NCBI GenBank assembly: GCA_900552915.1
Contig: USBS01000007.1
Location: 1 to 34,715, forward strand
DNA length: 34,715 nt
DNA from: an uncultured Sutterella sp.
GTDB lineage: Bacteria > Pseudomonadota > Gammaproteobacteria > Burkholderiales > Burkholderiaceae_F
Reading direction: 5' to 3'
This document shows positions 9,062 to 18,184 of the stretch, one piece after another (the stretch's first letter is position 1; each line of letters opens with the position of its first letter). Below the pieces are notes generated by a model. That model made no database searches, was not told the origin of the DNA, and saw only the letters and a list, made by a program, of their open reading frames with translations. The position numbers and the translations under genes were made by a program.

Positions 9062-10054
9062 ATGAAAAAGCTTTTTGCCATTTTGGCCGTCGGTTTGGTG
9101 ATGTTCACCACCGCTATCGACAACGCCGAGGCCGCGCGTCGTTTAGGCGGCGGAATGAGTTTGGGCCGTCCCGCTCCGGCGCTGCGTCAGGCTGCGCCTG
9201 CGCCCAAGTCGCCCGCCATGCAGCAAAATCAGGCTGCTCGTCAGAACGCAGCTCAGCCGCAGAAAAACGCTGCTGCGAACGCTGCCGCCAATGCTGCCAA
9301 GCCGAGCATGATGCGCAATTTGCTCATGGGTGCGGCTGCTGCTTTGGGTATTACCGCCTTGTTGAGCGCACTGGGCCTCTCGGAGAGCTTCGGCCAGATC
9401 ATCATGATCGTCTTGTTGGCGGCGCTGCTTTATTTTGCCTTGCGCATGGTGCTCGGCATGTTTGCCGCCCGTTCTGCCGGCGCCCGTACCGGTGCTTCGC
9501 AGCAGTCGGCCTATGTACAGCCCCAGCGCGAACCCGATCCTCAGCCGAACACCTATAGCCAGGCGCAAAGCGCTGCGGCGGCAATGCCCGAAGCAGCCGG
9601 ATCCCGTCCGGGCAGCGTGATGGATATGTTTGCCCGTCAAAACGGTGAAGCCGCGCAAACTGAAAATCTGAGCGAACTGGAAATTCCTGCGGGCTTCGAC
9701 GTTGCCGGCTTTGAAAAGGTTGCCAAGGAAAACTTCGTGCGCCTGCAGCAGGCTTGGGATTCGGGCGACTACAACTCGCTTGGCGACTTTACGACTGACG
9801 AGCTCTTTATTGAGCTTACGCACCGTCTGCGCGAACGCAGCGGGGTCAAGCAGACTTCCGAAGTGATCAACCTCGAAACCAAGCTTTTGGGTATTGCAAA
9901 CGGCGAAGGCGAACACATTGCCGTCGTGCAGTTCAAGGGTGCCATGAAGATCGAAGGCGAATTCGAAACCGTCGACGAGCGTTGGATTCTCACCCGCAAG
10001 GACGACGATTCGAGCGGTTGGCTCCTGGCCGGCATTGAACAGGCTCAGGCCTGA
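9062..10054 (+). CDS. Tim44-like domain membrane protein
   Basis: A protein of 330 residues. A signal-like N-terminus (KKLFAILAVGLVMFTTAIDNAEA, residues 2-24) is followed by a low-complexity Ala/Gln/Pro-rich linker (about 25-80). One or two transmembrane segments follow, LLMGAAAALGITALLSALG and IIMIVLLAALLYFALRMVLG. A second flexible linker leads to a C-terminal globular domain from about residue 200, of the Tim44-like type (GFEKVAKENFVRLQQAWDSG, then EHIAVVQFKGAMKIEGEFE and WILTRKDD near the end). In mitochondria the Tim44 domain serves protein import; the bacterial role is unknown. A gene of this type commonly follows ubiE in betaproteobacteria. It has its own leader and a hairpin downstream. 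Confidence 0.87.
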   Translation: MKKLFAILAVGLVMFTTAIDNAEAARRLGGGMSLGRPAPALRQAAPAPKSPAMQQNQAARQNAAQPQKNAAANAAANAAKPSMMRNLLMGAAAALGITALLSALGLSESFGQIIMIVLLAALLYFALRMVLGMFAARSAGARTGASQQSAYVQPQREPDPQPNTYSQAQSAAAAMPEAAGSRPGSVMDMFARQNGEAAQTENLSELEIPAGFDVAGFEKVAKENFVRLQQAWDSGDYNSLGDFTTDELFIELTHRLRERSGVKQTSEVINLETKLLGIANGEGEHIAVVQFKGAMKIEGEFETVDERWILTRKDDDSSGWLLAGIEQAQA

Positions 10055-10083
10055 CGCTGCGGCTATTGACGCCCTATTCCGAG

Positions 10084-10122
10084 ACAAACCCGCCGAAGCC
10101 GCGTGCGCCGAGGCGGGTTTGT
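10084..10122 (+). terminator. Hairpin after the Tim44-like gene
   Basis: ACAAACCCGCC (10084-10094) pairs perfectly with GGCGGGTTTGT (10112-10122), 11 bp with a 17-base loop. The stem is strong but the tail is only GTTTGTTGCG, so termination may be partial. Confidence 0.65.
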
Positions 10123-10237
10123 TGCGTCCGAGGCCACACAAGCGCATGCCTTGATGGCACAATAGTCCCGACTTTTATCCCCAACCCGCCCGAATCCTAC
10201 TGAAATTCAAAAGGGCGCAATTCAAAAGGAATTTTCC

Positions 10238-11623
10238 ATGATCAACGTTGTCATTCTTGCCGCCGGACAGGGCAAGCGTATGCATTCGTCGCTGCCCAAG
10301 GTGCTTCAGCCGCTTGCCGGCAAGCCGATGCTTGCGCATGTGCTCTCAAGCGTCAAAAAGCTTGCCGATGTTTCCCGCACGGTTGTGGTGGTGGGGTGCG
10401 GTGCCGAAGCCGTTAAGACTGCTTTTGCCCAGGAAGAAGGCATTTGCTTTGCGCTGCAGGAGCCGCAGATGGGAACCGGACACGCGCTTCAGTGTGCGTT
10501 GCCCGAATTGGATCCGGCGGCCGAATACACTTTGGTGCTGTTGGGCGATGTGCCGTTGGTGCAGCCCGAAACGATCGAACGCCTGCAGACGGCTGCGGGC
10601 GACGGTATGGCGATTCTGACGACGGTGCTGCGCAATCCCACGGGATACGGCCGCATTCTGCGCCAGAAGGGCCGCATTGTGGCGATTGTCGAACAAAAGG
10701 ACGCGACCGAGGGTCAGAAGCAAATCCGCGAAGTCAACACCGGCATCATGCTGTTGCCGACAGCGCGTTTACAGGGGTGGCTTTCCGAACTGAAAACCTC
10801 CAATGCACAGGGCGAGTATTACCTCACCGATGTGATCGGGCTTGCGGTTCGCGACGGTGTACGCATCAATTCGGCTCGACCGCGGCGCAGCTTTGAAGTC
10901 GAAGGCGTCAATTCCAAGACGCAGCTCGCACGTCTGGAAGGGATTTGGCAGGACCACCTTGCAGAACAGCTCACCGAAAGCGGCGTGACAGTTCTAGACC
11001 CGTCGCGTCTGGACATCCGCGGCAATTTGCAGTGCGGACGCGATGTTGTAATCGACGTCGGCTGCGTGTTCGAAGGCGATGTGAAGCTCGGCGACAATGT
11101 CGTGGTCGGCCCCTACTGCGTCATCCGCAACGCTGAAATTGCGGCGGGCACTCGCATTGAAGCTTTTACGCATATCGATTCGGCCAAGGTCGGCGCCGAC
11201 GCCAAAATCGGACCCTATTCGCGGCTGCGTCCGGGAGCGGAGCTTTCCGATCAGGTGCATATCGGCAACTTTGTTGAAATCAAGAAGTCACAGGTTGGCG
11301 TCGGCTCCAAGGTCAATCACCTTTCCTACATCGGCGACACCACGATGGGTGCAGGTGTGAACATCGGCGCAGGCACCATCACGTGCAACTACAACGGTGT
11401 GCAGAAGTTCCGCACGACGATCGGCGACAAGGCCTTTATCGGCTCCGGTACGCAGCTTGTAGCGCCGGTCACGGTCGGCGCCGGAGCAACCATCGGCGCG
11501 GGCACGACTCTGACGCACAACGCGCCCGAAGAAAAACTCACGCTCGCTCGGGCTCGACAGACCACGATCGAGGGTTGGAAGCCGCCGGTTCCCGAGGGCT
11601 ACACCTTCGTGAAGGAAAACTGA
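10238..11623 (+). CDS. glmU: Bifunctional UDP-GlcNAc pyrophosphorylase / glucosamine-1-phosphate acetyltransferase
   Basis: It makes UDP-GlcNAc from glucosamine-1-phosphate in two steps, for peptidoglycan and LPS. The protein has 461 residues. The N-terminal uridyltransferase domain shows [20 protein letters not shown] and the motif [13 protein letters not shown]. The C-terminal half is a left-handed beta-helix of hexapeptide repeats ([20 protein letters not shown] and so on). Its acetyltransferase motifs are [20 protein letters not shown] and [25 protein letters not shown] lies about 8 bases before the ATG. glmS begins 15 bases after the stop, so both belong to one operon that carries fructose-6-phosphate to UDP-GlcNAc, except for the GlmM step. 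Confidence 0.98.
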   Translation: MINVVILAAGQGKRMHSSLPKVLQPLAGKPMLAHVLSSVKKLADVSRTVVVVGCGAEAVKTAFAQEEGICFALQEPQMGTGHALQCALPELDPAAEYTLVLLGDVPLVQPETIERLQTAAGDGMAILTTVLRNPTGYGRILRQKGRIVAIVEQKDATEGQKQIREVNTGIMLLPTARLQGWLSELKTSNAQGEYYLTDVIGLAVRDGVRINSARPRRSFEVEGVNSKTQLARLEGIWQDHLAEQLTESGVTVLDPSRLDIRGNLQCGRDVVIDVGCVFEGDVKLGDNVVVGPYCVIRNAEIAAGTRIEAFTHIDSAKVGADAKIGPYSRLRPGAELSDQVHIGNFVEIKKSQVGVGSKVNHLSYIGDTTMGAGVNIGAGTITCNYNGVQKFRTTIGDKAFIGSGTQLVAPVTVGAGATIGAGTTLTHNAPEEKLTLARARQTTIEGWKPPVPEGYTFVKEN

Positions 11624-11638
11624 TCGCGGAGACCGAAA

Positions 11639-13468
11639 ATGTGCGGAATTGTGGCCGGCGTTGCCGGCAGGGACATCGTTCCCGTTTTTCTGCAAGGCCT
11701 CAAGCGCCTTGAATACCGAGGCTACGACAGTTGCGGTGTAGCGGTGGTGCGCGACGGTGAAATCGACCGAGCCCGCAGCGTGGCGCGCGTCAAGGATCTA
11801 GCCGATCAGGTGCAGGCCGAAGGCATGCGGGGTACTGTGGGCATCGCCCACACACGTTGGGCAACGCACGGCGGTCCTGTTGTTGCCAATGCTCATCCGC
11901 ATATCGCCGGCAACCGCATCGCGCTCGTGCACAACGGCATCATCGAAAATTTTGCCGAATTGAGAGCCGAGCTCGAAGCCACCGGCGTGAAGATGCAAAG
12001 TCAGACTGACACGGAAGTGTTGGCGCATCTCGTCAACTTTTACTTGAAAGACGACCTTCTGGAGGCCCTCAAGAAGGCTCTTGCGCGCGTCACCGGTGCT
12101 TATGCCGTGGCGGTGTTCGACAAGCGCCATCCCGAGCGCATTGTGGGTGCGCGTCAGGGCTCGCCCATGGTGGTGGGCTTGGGCGAAGGAGAAAACTTCA
12201 TTGCAAGCGACGCAATGGCGCTTGTGGGAGTGACCGATCGAATTGTTTATCTTGATGACGGCGACGTCGTCTCGATGACCAAGGATAAAGCGGAGATTTT
12301 TGCGCGCACGGGACCGGACCAATGGCAACCTGTCGAACGCAAAGCCGTCATCGTGCAGGCCTATGCCGGCGCTGCCGAGCTCGGTCCCTACCGGCACTAC
12401 ATGCAAAAGGAAATTTTCGAGCAGCCCCGAGCCATCGCCGACACGCTCGAAGGTGTCGAAGGCATTACGCCGACCCTTTTCGGCGAAGATGCCGAGGCGG
12501 TATTCCGCGATACGCGCCGCATTCTGATGCTTGCCTGCGGCACGAGTTTTTATGCGGCGCTGACGTCTAAGTATTGGCTCGAGTCGATCGCCGGGATTCC
12601 TGTGGATGTGGAAATTGCGAGTGAATACCGCTACCGCAGCTCCATTCCGGATCCCGGCACGCTTGTCGTGACGATCTCGCAGTCGGGTGAAACGGCCGAT
12701 ACGCTTGCTGCCTTAAAGCACGCTCGTTCGATGGGAATGAACAAAACGCTGGCAATCTGCAACGTAGCGCAAAGCGCTCTGGTGCATGAATGCCGGTTGG
12801 CGTACATCACCCGCGCAGGTGTGGAAATCGGTGTCGCGAGCACAAAGGCTTTCACGACGCAGCTTGTGGCGCTCTATCTTTTGACGCTTGTGTTTGCAAA
12901 ATTGCGCGGTCGTCTCTCGGAGGACGAGCAAGCCGATGCGATTTCGCGTCTGCGGCATATCCCGGCGGCCATGACCGGCGTTCTGGCGCTCGAGCCCTCG
13001 ATCATTGCCTGGGCCGAACGCTTTGCAGGCAAGGAGCATGCGCTCTTTCTCGGTCGCGGCGTTCACTATCCGATTGCTCTGGAAGGCGCGCTCAAGCTTA
13101 AGGAAATCAGCTACATCCACGCCGAGGCGTATCCGGCGGGAGAGCTCAAGCACGGTCCGCTTGCGCTTGTGGACGCCAACATGCCCGTGGTGACGATTGC
13201 TCCCAACGACGAACTCCTCGAAAAGCTCAAGAGCAACATGCAGGAAGTGCGCGCCCGAGGCGGTGAACTCTACGTGTTTGCCGACGGCGACAGCGTGATC
13301 GAAGACACCGAGGGCATGCATGTGATCCGTCTGGCGGAAAACTACGGCGATCTGTCGCCGGTGCTGCACATCGTGCCGCTTCAGCTGCTGGCCTACCACA
13401 CGGCGCTTGCACGCGGAACGGATGTCGACAAGCCTCGCAATCTTGCCAAGAGCGTCACGGTCGAATAA
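11639..13468 (+). CDS. glmS: Glutamine-fructose-6-phosphate aminotransferase (isomerising)
   Basis: It converts fructose-6-phosphate and glutamine to glucosamine-6-phosphate, the first committed step of amino-sugar synthesis. The protein has 609 residues. After Met removal Cys2 (MCGIVAGV) is the N-terminal nucleophile of the glutaminase domain. [24 protein letters not shown] and HNGIIENF are glutaminase motifs. Two SIS sugar-isomerase domains follow ([23 protein letters not shown], then [20 protein letters not shown] and [16 protein letters not shown]). The C-terminus [12 protein letters not shown] is the usual swinging tail. GGAGA precedes the ATG by a few bases. No glmS ribozyme is seen in the 15-base gap, as expected in proteobacteria. 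Confidence 0.98.
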   Translation: MCGIVAGVAGRDIVPVFLQGLKRLEYRGYDSCGVAVVRDGEIDRARSVARVKDLADQVQAEGMRGTVGIAHTRWATHGGPVVANAHPHIAGNRIALVHNGIIENFAELRAELEATGVKMQSQTDTEVLAHLVNFYLKDDLLEALKKALARVTGAYAVAVFDKRHPERIVGARQGSPMVVGLGEGENFIASDAMALVGVTDRIVYLDDGDVVSMTKDKAEIFARTGPDQWQPVERKAVIVQAYAGAAELGPYRHYMQKEIFEQPRAIADTLEGVEGITPTLFGEDAEAVFRDTRRILMLACGTSFYAALTSKYWLESIAGIPVDVEIASEYRYRSSIPDPGTLVVTISQSGETADTLAALKHARSMGMNKTLAICNVAQSALVHECRLAYITRAGVEIGVASTKAFTTQLVALYLLTLVFAKLRGRLSEDEQADAISRLRHIPAAMTGVLALEPSIIAWAERFAGKEHALFLGRGVHYPIALEGALKLKEISYIHAEAYPAGELKHGPLALVDANMPVVTIAPNDELLEKLKSNMQEVRARGGELYVFADGDSVIEDTEGMHVIRLAENYGDLSPVLHIVPLQLLAYHTALARGTDVDKPRNLAKSVTVE

Positions 13469-13496
13469 AGGACGTCTTCGGTTTGTTGCGTGACAG

Positions 13497-13533
13497 AGAA
13501 CTCGTTTGCTTTCGGGCGGCGGGTTCTTTTTTT
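13497..13533 (+). terminator. Terminator of the glmU-glmS operon
   Basis: AGAACTCG (13497-13504) pairs with CGGGTTCT (13520-13527), with one G-T pair and a 15-base loop, and is followed by seven T. A standard rho-independent terminator. Confidence 0.85.
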
Positions 13534-13597
13534 CGTTCCGACGGCAGCCGAAATGTAAAGTTTGAAGAGCGAACACAACAAAGCGCAAAATTCTGAC

Positions 13598-13645
13598 TAG
13601 AATGCTGAACGCTCGTTCAGTGCCAAAAACTGAACGATCATTCAT
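13598..13645 (+). promoter_or_regulatory. Promoter and paired palindromic operators of the efflux operon
   Basis: The 312-base gap 13469-13780 holds the glmS terminator, this site and a long leader. TAGAAT (13598-13603) is a 5/6 -10 box; its -35 is poor. Immediately downstream is CTGAACG-CT-CGTTCAG (13605-13620), with perfect 7-bp arms. A second related site, TGAACGATCATTCA (13631-13644), follows 10 bases later. Two similar inverted repeats over the start point are typical of TetR/AcrR-family binding. The TetR-type gene at the end of this operon is the obvious partner. The rest of the leader (13646-13780) has a small hairpin CCCCG/CGGGG at 13699-13715 and no gene. Confidence 0.65.
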
Positions 13646-13780
13646 TCAGTTGAGCGAAGCTGAGGGGTTGATGTGTCTCTTAAACACGCCCCTTTCGCCC
13701 CCGAATCCGGCGGGGAAGGCATCGAGAAGTTGCTGGCCGGTCTCACAAGAAATTCAAAAAGCATTCAACGGAGTCTCATA

Positions 13781-14983
13781 ATGGCTTTGAAATTTCGCAC
13801 GACGTATGTGCTGATTGCGGCCGGCTTTGCCGCTGCGTCGCTCACGGGCTGCCTGGATAAGGGAGGCAATCAGCAGCAGGCCGCTGCCGCACCCCAGGCC
13901 GTTCAGGTCGTCGTCCAACCTGTGGAACTGTCGGACGCCATCATGCGTACCGAAGCTCCGGGTCGAGCTACGGCCTATCAGACCGCAGAAGTGCGTCCGC
14001 AGGTCAGCGGCATTCTGCAGAAGCGCCTCTTTAAGGAAGGCGCCATGGTGAAGGAAGGGCAGTCGCTTTACCGCATTGATCCGGCAATTTATAAGGCGCA
14101 GGTGGCTTCCGCAAAGGCTGCCTTGTTGCAGGCGCGCGCCAATTTGGCTTCCACCAAAGCCGATGCCAAGCGTTCGGCCGAGCTTGTGAAGGTCAATGCG
14201 GTGAGCCGTTCAGCCAACGATCAGGCACAGGCCGCTTACAAGGTCGCGCTTGCCAACGTGGAAGCGGCCAAGGCTGCGCTTGATACGGCGCAAATCAACC
14301 TGCGGTACACCGAGGTGAGAAGCCCGATCACGGGACGCGTGTCTTTGTCTGAAGTGACGCCGGGCGCTCTGGTGACGGCCAATCAAACCAACCGTCTTAC
14401 GGTTGTGCAGCAGCTTGACCCGATCTACGTCGACGTGACGCAGTCCTTTAACGAACTTTCCAAGCTTCGTGAGCAGGCTGCCGCCGGCATTTTGAAGGTC
14501 AACAAGGACGGATCGGCCGACGTGCAGCTTGTGCTTGACGGCGACAAGGTCTACAAGCACTTGGGTCGTTTGACATTTAAGGACGCCTTGGTTGACGAAA
14601 GCACCGGCACGGTGCGTGTGCGTGCTGTCTTTGACAATCCCGACGGCGAACTCTTGCCCGGTATGTTTGTGCGCGCTCGTTTGGTCGACGGTGTGCGCGA
14701 AAACGTGATCAAGATCGATCAGCGCGCCACGATGCGCCGTACGACCGGCGACCCGTACGTCTACATCGTCAACGCGGAAAACAAGGTGGAAAGCCGCGAC
14801 GTTGTGATCGGCGGTACCGAAGGCACCAACTGGATCATCAACAAGGGCCTTAAGGACGGTGACAAAGTGATCGTCGAGGGCCTGCAGCGCGTGCGCCCGG
14901 GTGCGCTTGTGCAGTACACGGTTGCGGGCGAAAAGGCTGCCGCGGCTCCTGCCGCTGCAGCGCCGGCCGCAGCTGCTAAGTAA
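13781..14983 (+). CDS. RND efflux periplasmic adaptor (AcrA/MexA-like lipoprotein)
   Basis: The membrane fusion protein of a tripartite drug efflux pump; it links the inner-membrane pump to the outer-membrane channel. It has 400 residues. The signal ends in lipobox LTGC, so Cys24 is the lipidated residue. RPQVSGILQKRLFKEGAMV is the lipoyl-like domain. An Ala-rich coiled-coil hairpin (about 105-170) follows, then the beta-barrel (RYTEVRSPITGRVSLSEVTP) and an Ala-rich C-terminal tail. GGAG precedes the ATG. The frame is open upstream to a GTG at 13673, but the lipobox signal and ribosome site support 13781. It is the first gene of an operon with the pump, outer-membrane factor and TetR regulator. 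Substrates cannot be told. Confidence 0.94.
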   Translation: MALKFRTTYVLIAAGFAAASLTGCLDKGGNQQQAAAAPQAVQVVVQPVELSDAIMRTEAPGRATAYQTAEVRPQVSGILQKRLFKEGAMVKEGQSLYRIDPAIYKAQVASAKAALLQARANLASTKADAKRSAELVKVNAVSRSANDQAQAAYKVALANVEAAKAALDTAQINLRYTEVRSPITGRVSLSEVTPGALVTANQTNRLTVVQQLDPIYVDVTQSFNELSKLREQAAAGILKVNKDGSADVQLVLDGDKVYKHLGRLTFKDALVDESTGTVRVRAVFDNPDGELLPGMFVRARLVDGVRENVIKIDQRATMRRTTGDPYVYIVNAENKVESRDVVIGGTEGTNWIINKGLKDGDKVIVEGLQRVRPGALVQYTVAGEKAAAAPAAAAPAAAAK

Positions 14984-15004
14984 CGAACAGAGGATGACAC
15001 AAGC

Positions 15005-18000
15005 ATGCTGAGTCGTTTCTTTGTCAACCGACCGATTTTTGCCTGGGTGATCGCCATCACGATCATGCTGGCGGGCGTTCTCGCTATCTTCAATCTGCCG
15101 GTTTCTCAGTATCCCAACATCGCGCCCCCGCAGGTTCGCATTACGGCAACCTATCCGGGCGCTTCGGCCGAGACGATGTCGCGCACGGTCACGCAGGTGA
15201 TCGAGCAGAATATGACGGGTCTGGACGGTCTCATCTACATGAGCTCGAACTCGGACTCCACCGGCCGCATGACGATTACGCTCACGTTCGTGGCGGGCAC
15301 CAACCCCGACATTGCTCAGGTGCAGGTGCAAAACAAGCTTTCGATGGCCGAACCGACGTTGCCCGACACCGTGCGTCAGTTGGGCGTGCAGGTGCAAAAG
15401 AGCTCCGCCTCGTTCCTGCAGGTCGTGGGCTTCATCGACACGTCCGGAAAGCTCACCTCAGGCGACTTGGGCGACTTTTTGACGAACAACATCGAAGAGC
15501 CGCTTGCCCGACTTGAAGGTGTGGGCGAAGTGACCGTGTTCGGTGCTTCCTACGCCATGCGAATCTGGATGGATCCGGCGCTTTTGATGAAGTACGGTCT
15601 GGAAACCACCGACGTGATGAGCGCCATCAGCACGCAGAACGTTCAGGTGGCTTCGGGCGACATTGCCGGACAACCTACCAACGGCAAGCGCATGATTACC
15701 GCGACGATTCGCGCGAGTTCGCTTATGAACACGCCCGAACAGTTCGAGCAGATTGCTCTGAAGACGCTGCCCGACGGTTCTGTTGTGCGCATCAAGGACA
15801 TCGGTACGGTGGGCCTTGGTCAGGAAACGTACACCTTCCAGGGCCGCTATGACGGTCAGCCGTCTTCGGGTGTTGCCATCAGCCTGAGCTCCGGCGCCAA
15901 CGCTCTGGCGACCGCTGCGCGCGTGCAGGCCAAGCTCGAAGAGCTGCGTCCGTTCTATCCGGAAGGCGTGGAATCTGTTATTCCGTTCGATACGACGCCC
16001 TTCGTTCGCGCTGCCATGCACGAAGTGGTGAAGACCTTGTTTGAAGCCATCGTGCTCGTGGTCTGCGTGATGTTCCTTTTCCTGCAGAACTGGCGTGCAA
16101 CGATTATTCCGACGATTTCGGTGCCGGTTGTGCTGTTGGGCACGTTTGCCGTGCTTGCGCTCATGGGCTACTCGATCAACATGCTTACCATGTTTGCCTT
16201 GGTGCTGGCCATCGGGCTGCTCGTTGACGACGCTATTGTGGTCGTGGAAAACGTCGAACGCGTGATGATGGAGCGACGATGCGATCCGAAGACGGCGACG
16301 GTCGAGTCCATGCAGCAGATTACCGGGGCTTTGATCGGCATTGCGATGGTGCTTTCGGCCGTGTTCGTGCCGATGGCTTTCTTCGGCGGATCGACCGGCG
16401 TGATCTATCGTCAGTTCTCCGTGACGATTGTTTCGGCTATGGCTCTGTCGGTGGTGGTTGCTCTGACGCTGATTCCGGCTCTTTGCGCTTCCATGCTCAA
16501 GCAGATTGAGCCGGGACACGAGCGTGCTACGACGGGTTTCTTCGGCAAGTTCAATCAGGCCTTTGACGGTTTGACGCGCGGCGTGCGCATTTCGGTGCGC
16601 ATGTTCGTGCGCCGCGTTGCCCGCCTGTTGGTGCTCTACGCTGTCCTGATCGGTGCCGTGGTGCTCGGGTTCATGAAGATTCCGAGCGCCTTCATGCCGG
16701 GTGAAGACCAAGGCGTGCTGCTGATGATGCTGCAGACGCCTGCTTCGGCAACGGCCGAGCGTACCGACGTCGTGGCGGATCGTTTCCAGCGAATGATTCG
16801 CGAGCAGGAAAAGAACGACGTGGAACACGTCTTTACGGTTCGCGGCTACTCTTTCGCCGGTACCGGTCAGAACAACTCCATGGGCTTTCTTAAGCTCAAG
16901 GACTGGTCCGAACGTACGGATGAGGATTCCTCGGCCGACGCCATCATGATGCGCGCGATGGGGACGCTCTTCTCGCCGGCCTTCAAAGATGCACAGGGCT
17001 ATGTCTTCCAGCTGCCGGCCGTGCCGGAACTCGGTGTGGCGGACGGCTTCGACTTCTTCCTGCAGGATCGCTCCGGGCAGGGGCACGATCGGTTGATGGA
17101 AGTGATGGGCGAATTCTTGGCCAAGGCCAATGCGGATCCGCGTCTGCGTCAGGTGCGTCACAACGGCATGCCGGACGCTCCGATGGTGCAGCTTAACGTC
17201 GACTATGAAAAAGCTCGTACGTTGGGCGTATCCGAAACCCAGATCAATACGACTTTGAACGCGGCCTTCGGTTCGTCGTACGTAAACGACTTTATGGATC
17301 AGGGACGCCTTAAGAAGGTGTACGTCCAGGGTATTCCGGATGCACGCGGTGAAGAGGCCGACCTTGCCAAGTGGCATGTTAAGAGTTCGCTTACGGGTGA
17401 AATGGTGCCGTTCTCGTCCTTCGTGACGACGAGCTGGACATCGGGTGCTCCGCGTCTGGACCGCTTCAATGCCATTGATGCCGTGAACATTCAGGGCAGC
17501 CCGGCACCGGGTGTGTCTTCCGGCGAAGCCATGGAAGCAATCGAAGAGATTCTGCAGACGCTTCCGCACGGCTACTCCATCGAATGGAACGGTGTGTCGT
17601 ATCAGGAACGCGTTGCGGGCAGCAATGCCGCGCCGTTGTACGCTCTGTCGGTTCTGGTGGTGTTCCTGGCACTGGCGGCTCTGTACGAATCCTGGACGAT
17701 TCCGATTGCCGTGATCCTCGTGGTTCCCACGGGTGTGGTCGGCGCTCTGGGGCTGACCTGGATTTGCGGCAAGGAAAACGACGTCTACTTCCAGGTCGGT
17801 CTGCTGACGACCGTGGGCCTCGTATCCAAGAATGCGATTCTGATTGTGGAATTCGCCCGCGACCTGCATGAACAAGGGCAGGAACTGCTGGCGGCTGTGG
17901 TTGAAGCCGTGCGGCTGCGTCTGCGCCCGATTTTGATGACGTCGCTTGCATTCGGCTTGGGCGTGCTTCCGTTGGCAATGGCCTCCGGTGCCGGCGCCGG

Positions 18001-18169
18001 TGCACAGTCGGCCATCGGCGTGGCCGTGTTGGGCGGTATGCTTACGGGTACCTTCCTGTGCATCTTCTTTGTGCCTGCGTTCTTTGTGTTGGTGACGCGT
18101 GTCTTCTCTGGCAAGAAAAGCCGGACGACGGCAGTCCCCGCAGTGAATGCGACGGAACCTCAGAAATAA
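15005..18169 (+). CDS. RND efflux pump, inner-membrane transporter (HAE1 family, AcrB-like)
   Basis: A proton-driven trimeric exporter of hydrophobic or amphiphilic compounds. The protein has 1054 residues. It starts MLSRFFVNRPIFAWVIAI, typical of HAE1 pumps. Twelve transmembrane helices are expected, with two large periplasmic loops. The proton relay in TM4 is present (AIGLLVDDAIVVVENVER, D408 and D409), as is the TM10 lysine (GLVSKNAILIVEFA, K942). The ribosome site GAGG lies about 8 bases upstream, and 21 bases separate it from the adaptor gene. It is part of the operon with the adaptor and the TolC-like factor. It is intact and no key residue is missing. Confidence 0.97.
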   Translation: MLSRFFVNRPIFAWVIAITIMLAGVLAIFNLPVSQYPNIAPPQVRITATYPGASAETMSRTVTQVIEQNMTGLDGLIYMSSNSDSTGRMTITLTFVAGTNPDIAQVQVQNKLSMAEPTLPDTVRQLGVQVQKSSASFLQVVGFIDTSGKLTSGDLGDFLTNNIEEPLARLEGVGEVTVFGASYAMRIWMDPALLMKYGLETTDVMSAISTQNVQVASGDIAGQPTNGKRMITATIRASSLMNTPEQFEQIALKTLPDGSVVRIKDIGTVGLGQETYTFQGRYDGQPSSGVAISLSSGANALATAARVQAKLEELRPFYPEGVESVIPFDTTPFVRAAMHEVVKTLFEAIVLVVCVMFLFLQNWRATIIPTISVPVVLLGTFAVLALMGYSINMLTMFALVLAIGLLVDDAIVVVENVERVMMERRCDPKTATVESMQQITGALIGIAMVLSAVFVPMAFFGGSTGVIYRQFSVTIVSAMALSVVVALTLIPALCASMLKQIEPGHERATTGFFGKFNQAFDGLTRGVRISVRMFVRRVARLLVLYAVLIGAVVLGFMKIPSAFMPGEDQGVLLMMLQTPASATAERTDVVADRFQRMIREQEKNDVEHVFTVRGYSFAGTGQNNSMGFLKLKDWSERTDEDSSADAIMMRAMGTLFSPAFKDAQGYVFQLPAVPELGVADGFDFFLQDRSGQGHDRLMEVMGEFLAKANADPRLRQVRHNGMPDAPMVQLNVDYEKARTLGVSETQINTTLNAAFGSSYVNDFMDQGRLKKVYVQGIPDARGEEADLAKWHVKSSLTGEMVPFSSFVTTSWTSGAPRLDRFNAIDAVNIQGSPAPGVSSGEAMEAIEEILQTLPHGYSIEWNGVSYQERVAGSNAAPLYALSVLVVFLALAALYESWTIPIAVILVVPTGVVGALGLTWICGKENDVYFQVGLLTTVGLVSKNAILIVEFARDLHEQGQELLAAVVEAVRLRLRPILMTSLAFGLGVLPLAMASGAGAGAQSAIGVAVLGGMLTGTFLCIFFVPAFFVLVTRVFSGKKSRTTAVPAVNATEPQK

Positions 18170-18184
18170 GAAATGAGGAAACAA

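Noticed and set aside
10175..10183. A DnaA-box-like TTATCCCCA upstream of glmU
   Set aside because: A single isolated one-mismatch site with no partners nearby; expected by chance.
13673..13780. Upstream GTG extension of the efflux adaptor by 36 residues
   Set aside because: The lipoprotein signal and a good ribosome site both support the ATG at 13781; the extension lies in the leader downstream of the operators.
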